NCBI RefSeq assembly: GCF_038066635.1
Contig: NZ_JBBUTI010000001.1
Span: 62,001-126,000, forward strand
Direction of reading: 5' to 3'
Origin: Ideonella margarita
Lineage (GTDB): Bacteria; Pseudomonadota; Gammaproteobacteria; Burkholderiales; Burkholderiaceae_C
Length of the DNA: 64,000 nt
Shown here: one piece after another, positions 32,704 to 42,037 of the stretch
How the letters are laid out: each line of letters starts with the position of its first letter
Numbering within the stretch: the stretch's first letter is position 1
Made by a program: the position numbers and the translations under genes
Notes under the pieces: model-generated
The model's input: only the letters and a program-made list of their open reading frames with translations
Databases searched by the model: none
What the model was told of the DNA's origin: nothing

Positions 32704-33963
32704 TCACACCGGCAGGAAGGTCTGCCCGTCCAGTCGCACGCACCGGTTGCGGCCTTGCCGCTTGGCCTCATACAGCGCCCGGTCGGCGGCGTCCATCAGG
32801 GCATCGGGCGCCAGCAGCATGGGTGGGCCGGTCACCACAAAGCCCACGCTGATGGTGACCAGCGGCTGCCCCGCCAAGCCGTTGTGCGTGATGCCGGCGG
32901 TCACCACCGCGGCCCTCAGCCGCTGCGCCAGCCGGGTGGCTGACGACACCGTGGCGGGCTGCAGCAACACGGCAAACTCTTCGCCGCCAATGCGCGCGAG
33001 GTGGTCGTTGTCACGCACCGCAATGCGCATGGCGCAGGCCACGCGGCGCAGGCAGTCGTCACCGGCGGCGTGGCCGTGCAGATCGTTGAACTGCTTGAAG
33101 TGGTCGATGTCGATCAGCAATGCCGCCATGCCCAGGCCGTTGTTGGCGGCATGCGCCCAGCGGCGCGGCAGTTCCTGATCGAAGGCGCGGCGGTTGGCCA
33201 GGTCAGTCAGTGCATCGGTGTCGGCCAGGGCGGCATAGCGGCTGGCCGCTTGCAGGGCCATGTCGCTGCGCGTGATCTCTCGAAGCACATGCAGGTAGTT
33301 CCTGCGTTCTGCGCGTTCCAGGCGGTAGCAGGCCAGCGCGGTGAACAGCGCCGTCGCCACCATCAGACCCATGGCGTAGGTCTTGGCGTGGTGGGGCTGG
33401 GTGTCGGGCCCAAACAGGTAGAAGGCGGCGACCAGCAGCCCGATCATCGAGCTGCCCAAGGCACAGGCAAAGCGCAGCTGGAACACGACGTTGCCAGCTA
33501 GGAAGATCAGGCTGAACAGGAAGATGTCGTAGATCCCATCGGGTGACGTGGTCTGCTGGAACAGCTTGCAGCCCGCCACCAACGCGAGGATCAGCAGGCT
33601 GCCGATCGCGCCTTCTCGCCAGACGCGTGGCAGGCCGCGTCGCACCAGGGCCAGCACCAGCAGGGCATAGGGCGTGGCCACCCCCAGGCGCCACCAGCAG
33701 GCCAGCAGCAGCACCTCCGGTCGGCTGATCCAGTCGTTCAGCAGCAGGCTGTCAAAAATGCCCAGCGCCAGCAAACCCGCGGCTTGCAGATCACGGCTGC
33801 GCTGCGCTGCAGTGTTGGCCTCGAAGCGCGCCTCCAGGCTGGGCGGGAAGCGCAGGTGCCAGCGCTCCTGCTTGCCCATCGCCAGCAAGGCTGCCATGGC
33901 CGCACCACCGTCTGACGGGCCGAGCTCTGGAGCGGTGGTGAAGCGGTGGTGGAGGGGGGGCAT
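32704..33963 (-). CDS. Diguanylate cyclase with N-terminal membrane sensor region
   Basis: The protein is about 419 residues from this start. After a soluble N terminus (KQERWHLRFPPSLEARFE) come about six membrane segments (residues ~65-215), then a GGDEF domain with the active-site motif GGEEF (ARIGGEEFAVLL), metal Asp in LLIDIDHFKQFND and DALTDLANRRAFDQEL at the domain start. It should make cyclic di-GMP. No clear I-site (RxxD) was noted before GGEEF. Starts at 33897 and 33879 are also possible; none has a ribosome site. Confidence 0.87.
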   Translation of the reverse strand: MPPLHHRFTTAPELGPSDGGAAMAALLAMGKQERWHLRFPPSLEARFEANTAAQRSRDLQAAGLLALGIFDSLLLNDWISRPEVLLLACWWRLGVATPYALLVLALVRRGLPRVWREGAIGSLLILALVAGCKLFQQTTSPDGIYDIFLFSLIFLAGNVVFQLRFACALGSSMIGLLVAAFYLFGPDTQPHHAKTYAMGLMVATALFTALACYRLERAERRNYLHVLREITRSDMALQAASRYAALADTDALTDLANRRAFDQELPRRWAHAANNGLGMAALLIDIDHFKQFNDLHGHAAGDDCLRRVACAMRIAVRDNDHLARIGGEEFAVLLQPATVSSATRLAQRLRAAVVTAGITHNGLAGQPLVTISVGFVVTGPPMLLAPDALMDAADRALYEAKRQGRNRCVRLDGQTFLPV

Positions 33964-34121
33964 GCGGTGGACGTGTGCGGCTTGTCCCGTTATCGGTGCA
34001 TTGGCGACCGCCGGGCACCCAAGGGCCGCCACATGCCCCCGCAATGGCAGCCAACTTGTGCATCGACTACGCTTGACGCCTGAACTTGCTTCGCCAACCT
34101 CACCTGCCCAACGAGCCCACC

Positions 34122-34997
34122 ATGAGCGACACGCCTGACACCTACACCCCGCCCAAAGTCTGGACCTGGAACAAGGGCAACGGCGGCCAGTTCGCCAGCA
34201 TCAACCGCCCGGTGGCCGGCGCCACCCACGAGAAAGACCTGCCCGTTGGCCAGCACCCGCTGCAGCTGTATTCGCTGGCCACGCCCAACGGCGTGAAGGT
34301 GACGGTGATGCTCGAAGAGCTGCTGGCCCTGGGCCACGCGGGCGCCGAGTACGACGCCTGGCTGATCCGCATCAATGAAGGCACGCAGTTCGGCAGCGGC
34401 TTCGTGGCCGTCAACCCGAACTCGAAGATCCCGGCGCTGCTCGACACCAGCACGGCCACGCCGACGCGCGTGTTCGAGTCCGGCGCCATCCTGCTGTACC
34501 TCGCGGAAAAGTTCGGCGCCTTGCTGCCGTCTGATCCAGCCCAGCGCGCGGAATGCCTGTCGTGGCTTTTCTGGCAGATGGGCAGTGCGCCTTACCTCGG
34601 CGGCGGCTTCGGCCACTTCTACGTGTATGCGCCGGTGAAGATCGAATACGCCATCGACCGCTTCACGATGGAGGTCAAGCGCCAGCTGGACGTGCTGAAC
34701 CAGCGCCTGGCCCAGCACCGTTTCCTGTCAGGCGACGACTACACCATCGCCGACATCGCCAACTGGGGCTGGTACGGCCAGGTGGTGCGCGGCCAGCTGT
34801 ACGAGGCCGCAGAGTTCCTGCAGGTGCACGAGTACCCGCATGTGCAACGCTGGGCGAACGAGATTGCGGCGCGGCCGGCGGTGGTGCGCGGTCGCATGGT
34901 CAACCGCGCGTGGGGGCCGCTGGAAGAGCAGCTGCACGAGCGCCATGACGCCTCTGACTTCGAGCTGCGCATGCAGGACAAGCTCAACCCGGCCTGA
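34122..34997 (+). CDS. yghU: Glutathione transferase-like disulfide-bond oxidoreductase (YghU type)
   Basis: This 291-residue protein matches the length of E. coli YghU (288). It has an N-terminal extension (PPKVWTWNKGNGGQFASINRPVAGA), a thioredoxin-like domain (HPLQLYSLATPNGVKVTVMLEELL ... NPNSKIPALLD ... FESGAILLYLAEKFG) and a helical C-terminal domain (DYTIADIANWGWYG). YghU binds two glutathione molecules and reduces disulfides and organic peroxides. It stands alone, convergent with the HxlR gene. Confidence 0.92.
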   Translation: MSDTPDTYTPPKVWTWNKGNGGQFASINRPVAGATHEKDLPVGQHPLQLYSLATPNGVKVTVMLEELLALGHAGAEYDAWLIRINEGTQFGSGFVAVNPNSKIPALLDTSTATPTRVFESGAILLYLAEKFGALLPSDPAQRAECLSWLFWQMGSAPYLGGGFGHFYVYAPVKIEYAIDRFTMEVKRQLDVLNQRLAQHRFLSGDDYTIADIANWGWYGQVVRGQLYEAAEFLQVHEYPHVQRWANEIAARPAVVRGRMVNRAWGPLEEQLHERHDASDFELRMQDKLNPA

Positions 34998-35021
34998 CAA
35001 ACGAGCCGTGGGGGGCCGCCG

Positions 35022-35049
35022 GGCCTGAGGCCTCCTTGTGCCTCAGGCC
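35022..35049. terminator. Bidirectional hairpin between convergent genes
   Basis: GGCCTGAGGC (35022-35031) and GCCTCAGGCC (35040-35049) form a perfect 10-base stem with an 8-base loop. It lies between the yghU stop and the last codons of the HxlR gene. There is no long T-tract on either side, but its place between convergent genes suits a terminator. Confidence 0.55.
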
Positions 35050-35504
35050 TCGGTGGTTTCGCGCCCGGTGAGGATGCGCGGCAGATTGCCTTCGATCCAG
35101 TCGACCAGCTCGGCCACCTGACGCGCGGCTTCTTCGCCCATCCGCGTCAGCGAATACTCGACATGCGGCGGTACCACCGGGTGGGCCGTGCGCCGCACGA
35201 AGCCGTCAGCCTCCAGGGTTTGCAGCGTCTGCGCCAGCATCTTTTCGCTGACGCCGTCGATCTTGCGACGCAGCTCGCTGAAGCGGTGCGTGCCGCCCAG
35301 CAGCAACGCCACCAGCACCAGCACACCCCAGCGGCTGGTGAGGTGCTGCAGCACCTCGCGCGACGGGCACATCGCTGAAAACACCTCGCCGCGGCGTGCG
35401 GTGTGCAGCGGCTGCTCGGCCGGGGGCGCCGATGAGGAGCCCGCCTTGACCGGCTGGTCTTGCGCGCTGCGGGTACGGGCGTGAGCGCGTGGTGATGTGG
35501 CCAT
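35043..35504 (-). CDS. HxlR-family transcriptional regulator (YtfH-like)
   Basis: This 153-residue protein has an unstructured N terminus (~38 residues) and an HxlR winged helix: the conserved redox-type Cys in SAMCPSREVLQHLTSRWGVLVL, the recognition region FSELRRKIDGVSEKMLAQTLQTLEADGFVRR, and the wing VPPHVEYSLT. It is divergent from qorB, exactly as E. coli ytfH is from qorB (ytfG). HxlR proteins of this kind (YodB, QorR) sense quinones or electrophiles through the cysteine, so this one probably represses qorB until quinone stress occurs. Confidence 0.9.
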   Translation of the reverse strand: MATSPRAHARTRSAQDQPVKAGSSSAPPAEQPLHTARRGEVFSAMCPSREVLQHLTSRWGVLVLVALLLGGTHRFSELRRKIDGVSEKMLAQTLQTLEADGFVRRTAHPVVPPHVEYSLTRMGEEAARQVAELVDWIEGNLPRILTGRETTEA

Positions 35505-35506
35505 GG

Positions 35507-35542
35507 GTACTTACCTTTTTGTGCGTACTTACGAAAAGTAAG
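35507..35542. promoter_or_regulatory. Repeated GTACTTAC sites between HxlR gene and qorB
   Basis: GTACTTAC occurs at 35507-35514 and again at 35525-35532, 18 bases apart. The second copy is part of an inverted repeat CTTAC (35528-35532) - GAAAA - GTAAG (35538-35542). This lies directly upstream of the HxlR gene and about 60 bases before qorB, as expected for the shared operator. Confidence 0.6.
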
Positions 35543-35598
35543 CGCCATCGGTATTCTGCCTGCATCAACCACTTTTTGCAGCTCGCTGCCCCATCACC

Positions 35599-36456
<858 letters not shown>

Positions 36457-36473
36457 CGCCAGCAGCGAAGCGC

Positions 36474-37424
36474 TCAGCCCGCCGTGCGGGTGAGCGCGCG
36501 CAGCAGCTGCCGCACTGGCGCGTCCACCTTGCCTTGCCGGCAGGTGAGCACGATGTCTTGGCAGTGGCTGAAGCGCGTCGGCTGCACCCGGCGCAGCGGG
36601 CCCCAGGCCGCGCGGCCGGCCACCAGGTGGTCGGGCAGGAAGCCGGCAAAGCAGCCGGTGGCCACCAGCACCGCCACGCCTTCGAGGCTGTCGGCCTGGG
36701 TGCGGCTGGCGGCCAGGCCGGCCAGCTCGGGGTGGGGCAGGTCGGCCGAGTAGGGGTCGCAGACCCACGCGGCCTGCTGCAGCTCGGCGTCGCTCAAGGC
36801 GGCGTCAGGTTTGCGAAACCACGGGTGCCCCTTGGCCACATACAGGCTGTTGGGTTCGCTGTAGATCACATGCTGAGCCAGCCCGGCCGCAGGCGAGCGG
36901 GCCGCCACCACGCCGGCGTCCAGCGCGCCCGTCAACACGCGGCGCTCGATGTCGATCGGCCGCAGCGTCTGTACCTGCACGTCCAGGCCCGGCAGCGCGG
37001 CCACGCACGCACGCAGGGCCTCCGTCAGCGGGGCCGACATCAAGGCATCCACAAGGCCCAGCCGCAGCAGCGGCCCGGGTGGCCGGGCGATGCGCGCCAC
37101 ATCGGCGCGGAAGGCGCCCAGCGCATCAAACAGCCGGGTGGTGATGGCGTGCAGTTCCTGCCCGGCGGGCGTGAGCGCAAAGCCGCTGCGGCCGCGCTTT
37201 GCCAGCGGGGCGCCCACGCGCGATTCCAGCTCCTTGAACTGCCGGCTGATGGTGGAGAGATCGGTGCGCAGCTCGGCGGTGGCCGCCGACAGCCCGCCTG
37301 CGCTCACCACCACACTGAACACCTGCAGCAGGCGCAACTCTGCGTCGCTGGCGGTGGCCAGGTGGCGCACGGCATCGCTGGCAAACAGGGTCCGGCGATC
37401 AAGTGAACTTGCAGGCGTGGTCAT
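36474..37424 (-). CDS. LysR-family transcriptional regulator
   Basis: This 316-residue protein has an N-terminal winged helix (residues ~27-88: ELRLLQVFSVVVSAGGLSAATAELRTDLSTISRQFKELESRVG) and a LysR substrate-binding domain (about 115-300). It is divergent from the ureohydrolase gene at 37510 across only 85 bases, so it probably controls it. In Pseudomonas a LysR regulator likewise sits beside the guanidinobutyrase gene. The inducer is unknown. Confidence 0.9.
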   Translation of the reverse strand: MTTPASSLDRRTLFASDAVRHLATASDAELRLLQVFSVVVSAGGLSAATAELRTDLSTISRQFKELESRVGAPLAKRGRSGFALTPAGQELHAITTRLFDALGAFRADVARIARPPGPLLRLGLVDALMSAPLTEALRACVAALPGLDVQVQTLRPIDIERRVLTGALDAGVVAARSPAAGLAQHVIYSEPNSLYVAKGHPWFRKPDAALSDAELQQAAWVCDPYSADLPHPELAGLAASRTQADSLEGVAVLVATGCFAGFLPDHLVAGRAAWGPLRRVQPTRFSHCQDIVLTCRQGKVDAPVRQLLRALTRTAG

Positions 37425-37509
37425 TGCAATGGCGTGGTGTGACGGCTAGCCTTCAGCGGCATCGGGCGTCTGGATTGTCAGGCACGCCCGCCCAGCCCTG
37501 GAGCCCGCC

Positions 37510-38439
37510 GTGACCGACTTTGCCTTCCGTTCCGATTCGCACTTCCTGAAGGTGGGCGCGCCCGCCGCCACGCCGCGGCCCTACGGCCTGGCCGGTGTGG
37601 CCTGGGACAGCTCGACCACCAACCGCCCGGGCGCGCGCTTCGGCCCCCGCGCCATCCGCGAAGCCAGCCACATGCTGTGCGACGGCATCCACCCCTTGTT
37701 CAACACCACGCCGGTCGGCCACCTCGACGACCTGGGTGACCTGGCCCTGCCCAATACCAGCCTGGAGCGCATGCGCGCCGAGATGGCGCGGCAGCTGCCG
37801 GCCCTGCTGGCGCAGCGCCACATGGTGTGGCTGGGCGGTGATCACTCCATCACCCTGCCCATCCTGCGCGCACTGAAGGCGCAACTCGGCCGCCCGCTGG
37901 CCGTGTTCCATGTGGATGCGCATTGCGACACCTGGGAAGACCACTTCGGTGAGCCCAGCGGCCACGGCACCTGGGTGTACGAGGCCATCCAGGAAGGCCT
38001 GGTGGTGAATGAATGCTTCACGCAGGTGGGCATCCGTTCCGCCGGTGAGCGGGAGGCCCGCGAATACGTGCGCGACCAAGGCGGGCAGATCTTCACCGCC
38101 CGTGACCTGCGCGGCCTGGAAAGCCCCGCGCAGCTGGCCGGCGTGATGGCCAGCGTGCGTGAGCGCCTGGCTGCGCACGGCAACCCGCCGATCTACCTCA
38201 GCCTCGACATCGACGGTCTGGACCCGGCGTTTGCACCCGGCACCGGCACGCCCGAGCCTGGTGGCCTGAGTTCGGCCGCATTGCTGACGCTGGTGGAAGA
38301 ACTGGCCGACCTGCCCTGGGTGGGCATGGACTGCGTGGAAGTGGCACCTGCGTATGACCATGCCGAGCTGACCTCGAGCGCCGCGGCCACGCTGGTCTGG
38401 ACTTACCTCGCAGGACGCGTGGCACAACATAGGGGGTGA
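37510..38439 (+). CDS. Ureohydrolase (agmatinase / guanidinobutyrase group)
   Basis: This 309-residue enzyme has the full binuclear manganese site of the arginase fold: His112 (GGDHS), Asp136, His138 and Asp140 (FHVDAHCDT), Asp233 and Asp235 (SLDIDGLDP), followed by FAPGTGTPEPGG, which is typical of agmatinases and guanidinobutyrases. It releases urea from a guanidino compound. It begins with GTG. The adjacent LysR gene favours guanidinobutyrase or a related catabolic role over polyamine synthesis, but the substrate cannot be fixed from motifs. Confidence 0.9.
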   Translation: MTDFAFRSDSHFLKVGAPAATPRPYGLAGVAWDSSTTNRPGARFGPRAIREASHMLCDGIHPLFNTTPVGHLDDLGDLALPNTSLERMRAEMARQLPALLAQRHMVWLGGDHSITLPILRALKAQLGRPLAVFHVDAHCDTWEDHFGEPSGHGTWVYEAIQEGLVVNECFTQVGIRSAGEREAREYVRDQGGQIFTARDLRGLESPAQLAGVMASVRERLAAHGNPPIYLSLDIDGLDPAFAPGTGTPEPGGLSSAALLTLVEELADLPWVGMDCVEVAPAYDHAELTSSAAATLVWTYLAGRVAQHRG

Positions 38440-38520
38440 GCCCGGGGGGTGTCACGCAGGTTTCACGGGCGGTGGCGAACATGCGCTTTTGCATATTCCA
38501 AGAACGCTTCGGAGAACACC

Positions 38521-39666
38521 ATGCGCACACCCCGTTTTGCCCTGGCCGCCATTGGCGCCGCCGCCCTGATCACCGTGCTGGCCGCTTGCGGTGGCAGTGA
38601 CAACAAGTACCAGACCCTGAACGGCGAAGCGCCGCTCGTCATCGGCCACCGCGGTGCCTCGGGCACGCTGCCGGAGCACACGCTGGAAGGCTATCAACTG
38701 GCCATCGACCAGGGCGCCGACATCATCGAGCCCGACCTGGTGCTGACCTCTGACGGCGAGATGATCGTGCGCCACGAGCCGATGCTCGACAGCACCACCG
38801 ACGTGGCCACCAAGTTCCCGGCCAGCCGCATGGCCACGCGCATGGTGGACGGCGTGTCGACCACCGCCTATTTCGCCAGCGATTTCACCCTGGCTGAAAT
38901 CAAGACGCTGCGTGCCGTGCAGGCGCGCGCCAACCGCTCGCAGGCCTACAACGGCCTGTACGGCATCCCGACGCTGGCCGAAGTCATCACGCTGGCCAAG
39001 AACGCCAGCCTGAAGACGGGCCGCACGATCGGCATCTACCCGGAAGTGAAGCACTCCACCTTCCATGCCGGCCTGTTCGGCGCCAACGTGTTCGAGAACA
39101 AGCTGGTGGCCATGCTGCACCTGGCTTACGGCAACACCGTCACCGCGCCGGTGTTCATCCAGTCGTTTGAAGTGAGCAACCTGCAGTACCTGCACACCAA
39201 GACGGCCATCCGTCTGGTGCAGCTGATCGATGCGGACGACGTCAATGCCGACGGCAGCATGTCGCTGGTCGCCCCGTACCGCCAGCCGTATGACTTCGTC
39301 GTCAAGGGCGATACCCGCACCTTCGCAGACCTGCTCACCGGCACCGGCCTGGACTTCGTCAAGACCTATGCCTACGCCGTCGGTCCGTGGAAGCCATACC
39401 TGTTGAAGACGGTGGATGACGGCGTGGAGCGTACCGGCGACACCACCCTGACCATCAACGACCGCCGCGTCGCGGGCAGCACCGGCGTGATCGAGGCAGC
39501 GCACCAGCGTGGCCTGGCCGTGCACACCTGGACCTTCCGTGACGACGCCAGCGGCTACGGCTTCAAGGACCCGAAGGCAGAGATGACCTACTACATGAAC
39601 ATGGGCATTGACGGCGTGTTCACCGACTTCCCCGCCACCGGCGTGGCAGCCCGCAACGGCCTGTGA
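38521..39666 (+). CDS. Glycerophosphodiester phosphodiesterase, lipoprotein
   Basis: This 381-residue GlpQ-type enzyme starts with a lipoprotein signal (MRTPRFALAAIGAAALITVLAAC; Cys23 is the probable lipid site). The catalytic region follows: IGHRGASGTLPEHTLEGYQLAIDQGADIIEPDLVLTSDG, MIVRHEP. It hydrolyses glycerophosphodiesters to glycerol-3-phosphate and an alcohol. Membrane anchoring in the periplasm is predicted. It appears to stand alone, convergent with the chemoreceptor gene. The upstream open frame is not conserved. Confidence 0.92.
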   Translation: MRTPRFALAAIGAAALITVLAACGGSDNKYQTLNGEAPLVIGHRGASGTLPEHTLEGYQLAIDQGADIIEPDLVLTSDGEMIVRHEPMLDSTTDVATKFPASRMATRMVDGVSTTAYFASDFTLAEIKTLRAVQARANRSQAYNGLYGIPTLAEVITLAKNASLKTGRTIGIYPEVKHSTFHAGLFGANVFENKLVAMLHLAYGNTVTAPVFIQSFEVSNLQYLHTKTAIRLVQLIDADDVNADGSMSLVAPYRQPYDFVVKGDTRTFADLLTGTGLDFVKTYAYAVGPWKPYLLKTVDDGVERTGDTTLTINDRRVAGSTGVIEAAHQRGLAVHTWTFRDDASGYGFKDPKAEMTYYMNMGIDGVFTDFPATGVAARNGL

Positions 39667-39669
39667 AGC

Positions 39670-41142
39670 TCAAGTGTCCACGCTGTTCGCCGGCGTGGAC
39701 AACTCGAAGCGGTTCACCACCGCATTGAGCTGAACGGCCTGCCGCTGCAAGCTCTCCGCTGCAGCGGCACTCTCTTCCACCAGCGCGGCGTTCTGCTGGG
39801 TGCCACTGTCGAGCTGGCGCACGGCACTGTCCACCGCGCTGATGTCCCGGGTCTGGTGCCGGGTGGCATTCGAGATGTGGCCGATCAGCGTGCTCATCCG
39901 CTGCACCTGCGCCACGATCTCCGTCATGCAGGCGCTGGCACCCCCCGCCAGCTCGGTGCCGATGCGCACCTGCGTCGCCTCCTCGTCGATCAGCTGCCGG
40001 ATCTCCAGTGCGGCCTCCGCCGTGCGGCGCGCCAGTGAGCGCACCTCGCTGGCCACCACCGAGAACCCGCGGCCATGCTCGCCCGCATGTGCGGCTTCCA
40101 CGGCGGCATTCAGGGCCAGCACATTGCTCTGGAAGGCCAGCCCGTCAACCACGGCATTGATGGCACCGATGCGCGCGGCGGCCTCGGCCACCGCTGCCAT
40201 GCGCGTGACCACGGCCTGCATGGCATCGCCGCCATGCACGGCGACTTCGGCGGCGGTGCGCACGAGGTTGTCGGCGTGGTCGGCGTTGTCAGCCGTCAGC
40301 TGCACCTGTCCGGCCAGGGCCGACATGGCTGCGGCGGTGGCCTGCAGGTTGCCGGCCTGGCGCTCGGTGCGCTGGCTCAGATCCTGGTTGCCCATGGCGA
40401 TGTCGCGGGCGGCGTCTTCCACCGACCGGGCCGCCACGCGCACCTCCTGCAGCGCGGCATCGATCTTGAGCAGCGCGCCCTTCAACATTCGCGCCACCGG
40501 GCCCGTGGCGGCTGCCTGCGTCATGTCCAGGCACAGCGCATGGCGGCCATCCACGGCATGCACGATGGCCGTCAGCTCGGCGCTTTCGATCGCGGCGCGC
40601 TGCAGCTGCCTAACCATCACCAGCTCGACCCCGGTCTGCACCACCACGTACACCGCGTGGGTCAGCGTCACCGCCAGGTCGGCCTGCGGCGTGCAATAAA
40701 CCGGCAGGCCCAGCGCCTGCAGCCGGTCAAACAGCACGTGGTGCACCGCGAACAGCACGGCGGCCAGCAGGATCGGCGTGTGGCTGCGATAGACCATCAG
40801 CACTGCCAGCAGCACGAAGACGCCGAAGTGCATCTCGATGTCGCCGCGCGCCAGGTGGATGTGCACCACCACCATCAGCACATGGCTCACCGTCAGCACG
40901 GTCTGGCTGAGCCGGCTGCCGCGGGCCAGCAGCACGGCCAGGGCGGCAATGGGCAGCAGGAAGGCCGCCAGGCCCAGCGGCACGGCCACATTCACCGAGT
41001 CATGCAGCAGGCTCAGCAACAGCGCGACCACGCCACTGCCGCACAACGCCCAGAGCAGCCAGCCGTCGGCCTCGCGGTTCACGTCCTGCAGTGCGGCCGG
41101 GCCGTTGGCGCCGGCCGGGTGTGCCATGGCGATAGAAACCAT
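39670..41142 (-). CDS. Methyl-accepting chemotaxis protein with multi-helix membrane sensor
   Basis: This 490-residue chemoreceptor lacks the usual periplasmic ligand domain. Residues ~27-185 form about six membrane helices; a helical linker follows, and the MCP signalling domain ends the protein with the tip motif DGLAFQSNVLALNAAVEAAHAGEHGRGFSVVASEVR. It probably senses a membrane or internal cue such as redox state. The ATG at 41142 has GGAG seven bases upstream. No che genes are nearby. Confidence 0.88.
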   Translation of the reverse strand: MVSIAMAHPAGANGPAALQDVNREADGWLLWALCGSGVVALLLSLLHDSVNVAVPLGLAAFLLPIAALAVLLARGSRLSQTVLTVSHVLMVVVHIHLARGDIEMHFGVFVLLAVLMVYRSHTPILLAAVLFAVHHVLFDRLQALGLPVYCTPQADLAVTLTHAVYVVVQTGVELVMVRQLQRAAIESAELTAIVHAVDGRHALCLDMTQAAATGPVARMLKGALLKIDAALQEVRVAARSVEDAARDIAMGNQDLSQRTERQAGNLQATAAAMSALAGQVQLTADNADHADNLVRTAAEVAVHGGDAMQAVVTRMAAVAEAAARIGAINAVVDGLAFQSNVLALNAAVEAAHAGEHGRGFSVVASEVRSLARRTAEAALEIRQLIDEEATQVRIGTELAGGASACMTEIVAQVQRMSTLIGHISNATRHQTRDISAVDSAVRQLDSGTQQNAALVEESAAAAESLQRQAVQLNAVVNRFELSTPANSVDT

Positions 41143-41226
41143 CTCGATGCTCCGCTACGAAGGAGATCGGGTTTCTAGGTGAAAGCCGCTGTCCCGGCGC
41201 CGCAGCGCGGGACATGCTGGCCGGGG

Positions 41227-41412
41227 CTACACGGCCGTGTCGCGATCTGCCTGGTCCTGGGCGCGGCGCGCTTGTTCCGCGTCGCTGAGGCCGCCGGGCG
41301 GCGTGGGCGGCACCATGCGGTCGCCGTCCCATTGCTGGCCGCACCAGCAGTGGCCGTCAGGGTCGATCAGGCACGCGCCGGTGCCGCAGTTGCGAGGGTC
41401 GGTGTCGCTCAT
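41227..41412 (-). CDS. Small Cys-rich conserved protein
   Basis: This 61-residue protein has four cysteines in CGTGACLIDPDGHCWCGQQWDG (about residues 10-30), in a spacing that could bind a metal ion, followed by a polar tail. I recall no assigned function; it resembles short uncharacterised betaproteobacterial proteins. The ATG at 41412 gives the conserved part; a longer in-frame reading upstream looks unrelated. It sits between the chemoreceptor and the nfeD gene. Confidence 0.7.
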   Translation of the reverse strand: MSDTDPRNCGTGACLIDPDGHCWCGQQWDGDRMVPPTPPGGLSDAEQARRAQDQADRDTAV

Positions 41413-41528
41413 GGGCGGGGAACTCCGTGGGGCGTTGGCAAGGCTGGAAAAGCGTGTGGGCAAGTCACGACGAGATCGTTGCGCCGGCCTACACTGCCGT
41501 TCACAGAATACACAAGGAGGCCGCACAC

Positions 41529-42017
41529 ATGGCATGGAATGAACCCGTCCTCTGGTGGGCGTTGGCCGGGGTGCTGGTGGTGGTGGAACTGCTCACCGGC
41601 ACCTTTTACCTGCTGATGCTGGCGCTGGGCGCCGCAGCGGCCGCCGTGGCCGCGCACCTGGGCCTGAGCGGCACGCATCAGGTGCTGGCCTTTGCCGCGG
41701 TGGGCGGCGGTGCGGTGGCCGTGTGGCACTGGCGCCGGGCGCAGTCGCCGCGCAGCGCGCCGGCCGACAGCAACCGCGATGTGCACCTGGACATCGGCGA
41801 GCGTGTGACCGTGGAGGCTTGGGCGCCTGACGGCACCGCGCGCGTCAACTACCGCGGCTCGCAGTGGTCGGCCCGGCTGGCGCCCGGTGCCGCCGCCCCG
41901 GCGCCCGGGCCGCACCGGGTGCAGGCGCTCGACGCCAACTGGCTGGTGCTGGTGGCCGACACGGCGACCAGCAAAGCCTGCGCAACTGCATCCGCAACCG
42001 CCTCTGCCCATTCCTGA
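41529..42017 (+). CDS. NfeD-family membrane protein
   Basis: This 162-residue protein has two to three N-terminal membrane helices (residues ~5-65, NEPVLWWALAGVLVVVELLTGTFYLLMLALGAAAA) and a C-terminal OB-fold domain (~80-145: IGERVTVEAWAPDGTARVNYRGSQWSARL). Short NfeD proteins partner with SPFH/stomatin-like proteins, and such a gene follows 20 bases later. Together they organise membrane microdomains or membrane protein quality control. An AAGGAGG ribosome site precedes the ATG. Confidence 0.92.
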   Translation: MAWNEPVLWWALAGVLVVVELLTGTFYLLMLALGAAAAAVAAHLGLSGTHQVLAFAAVGGGAVAVWHWRRAQSPRSAPADSNRDVHLDIGERVTVEAWAPDGTARVNYRGSQWSARLAPGAAAPAPGPHRVQALDANWLVLVADTATSKACATASATASAHS

Positions 42018-42037
42018 TTCATCACCCCGAGCACCTT

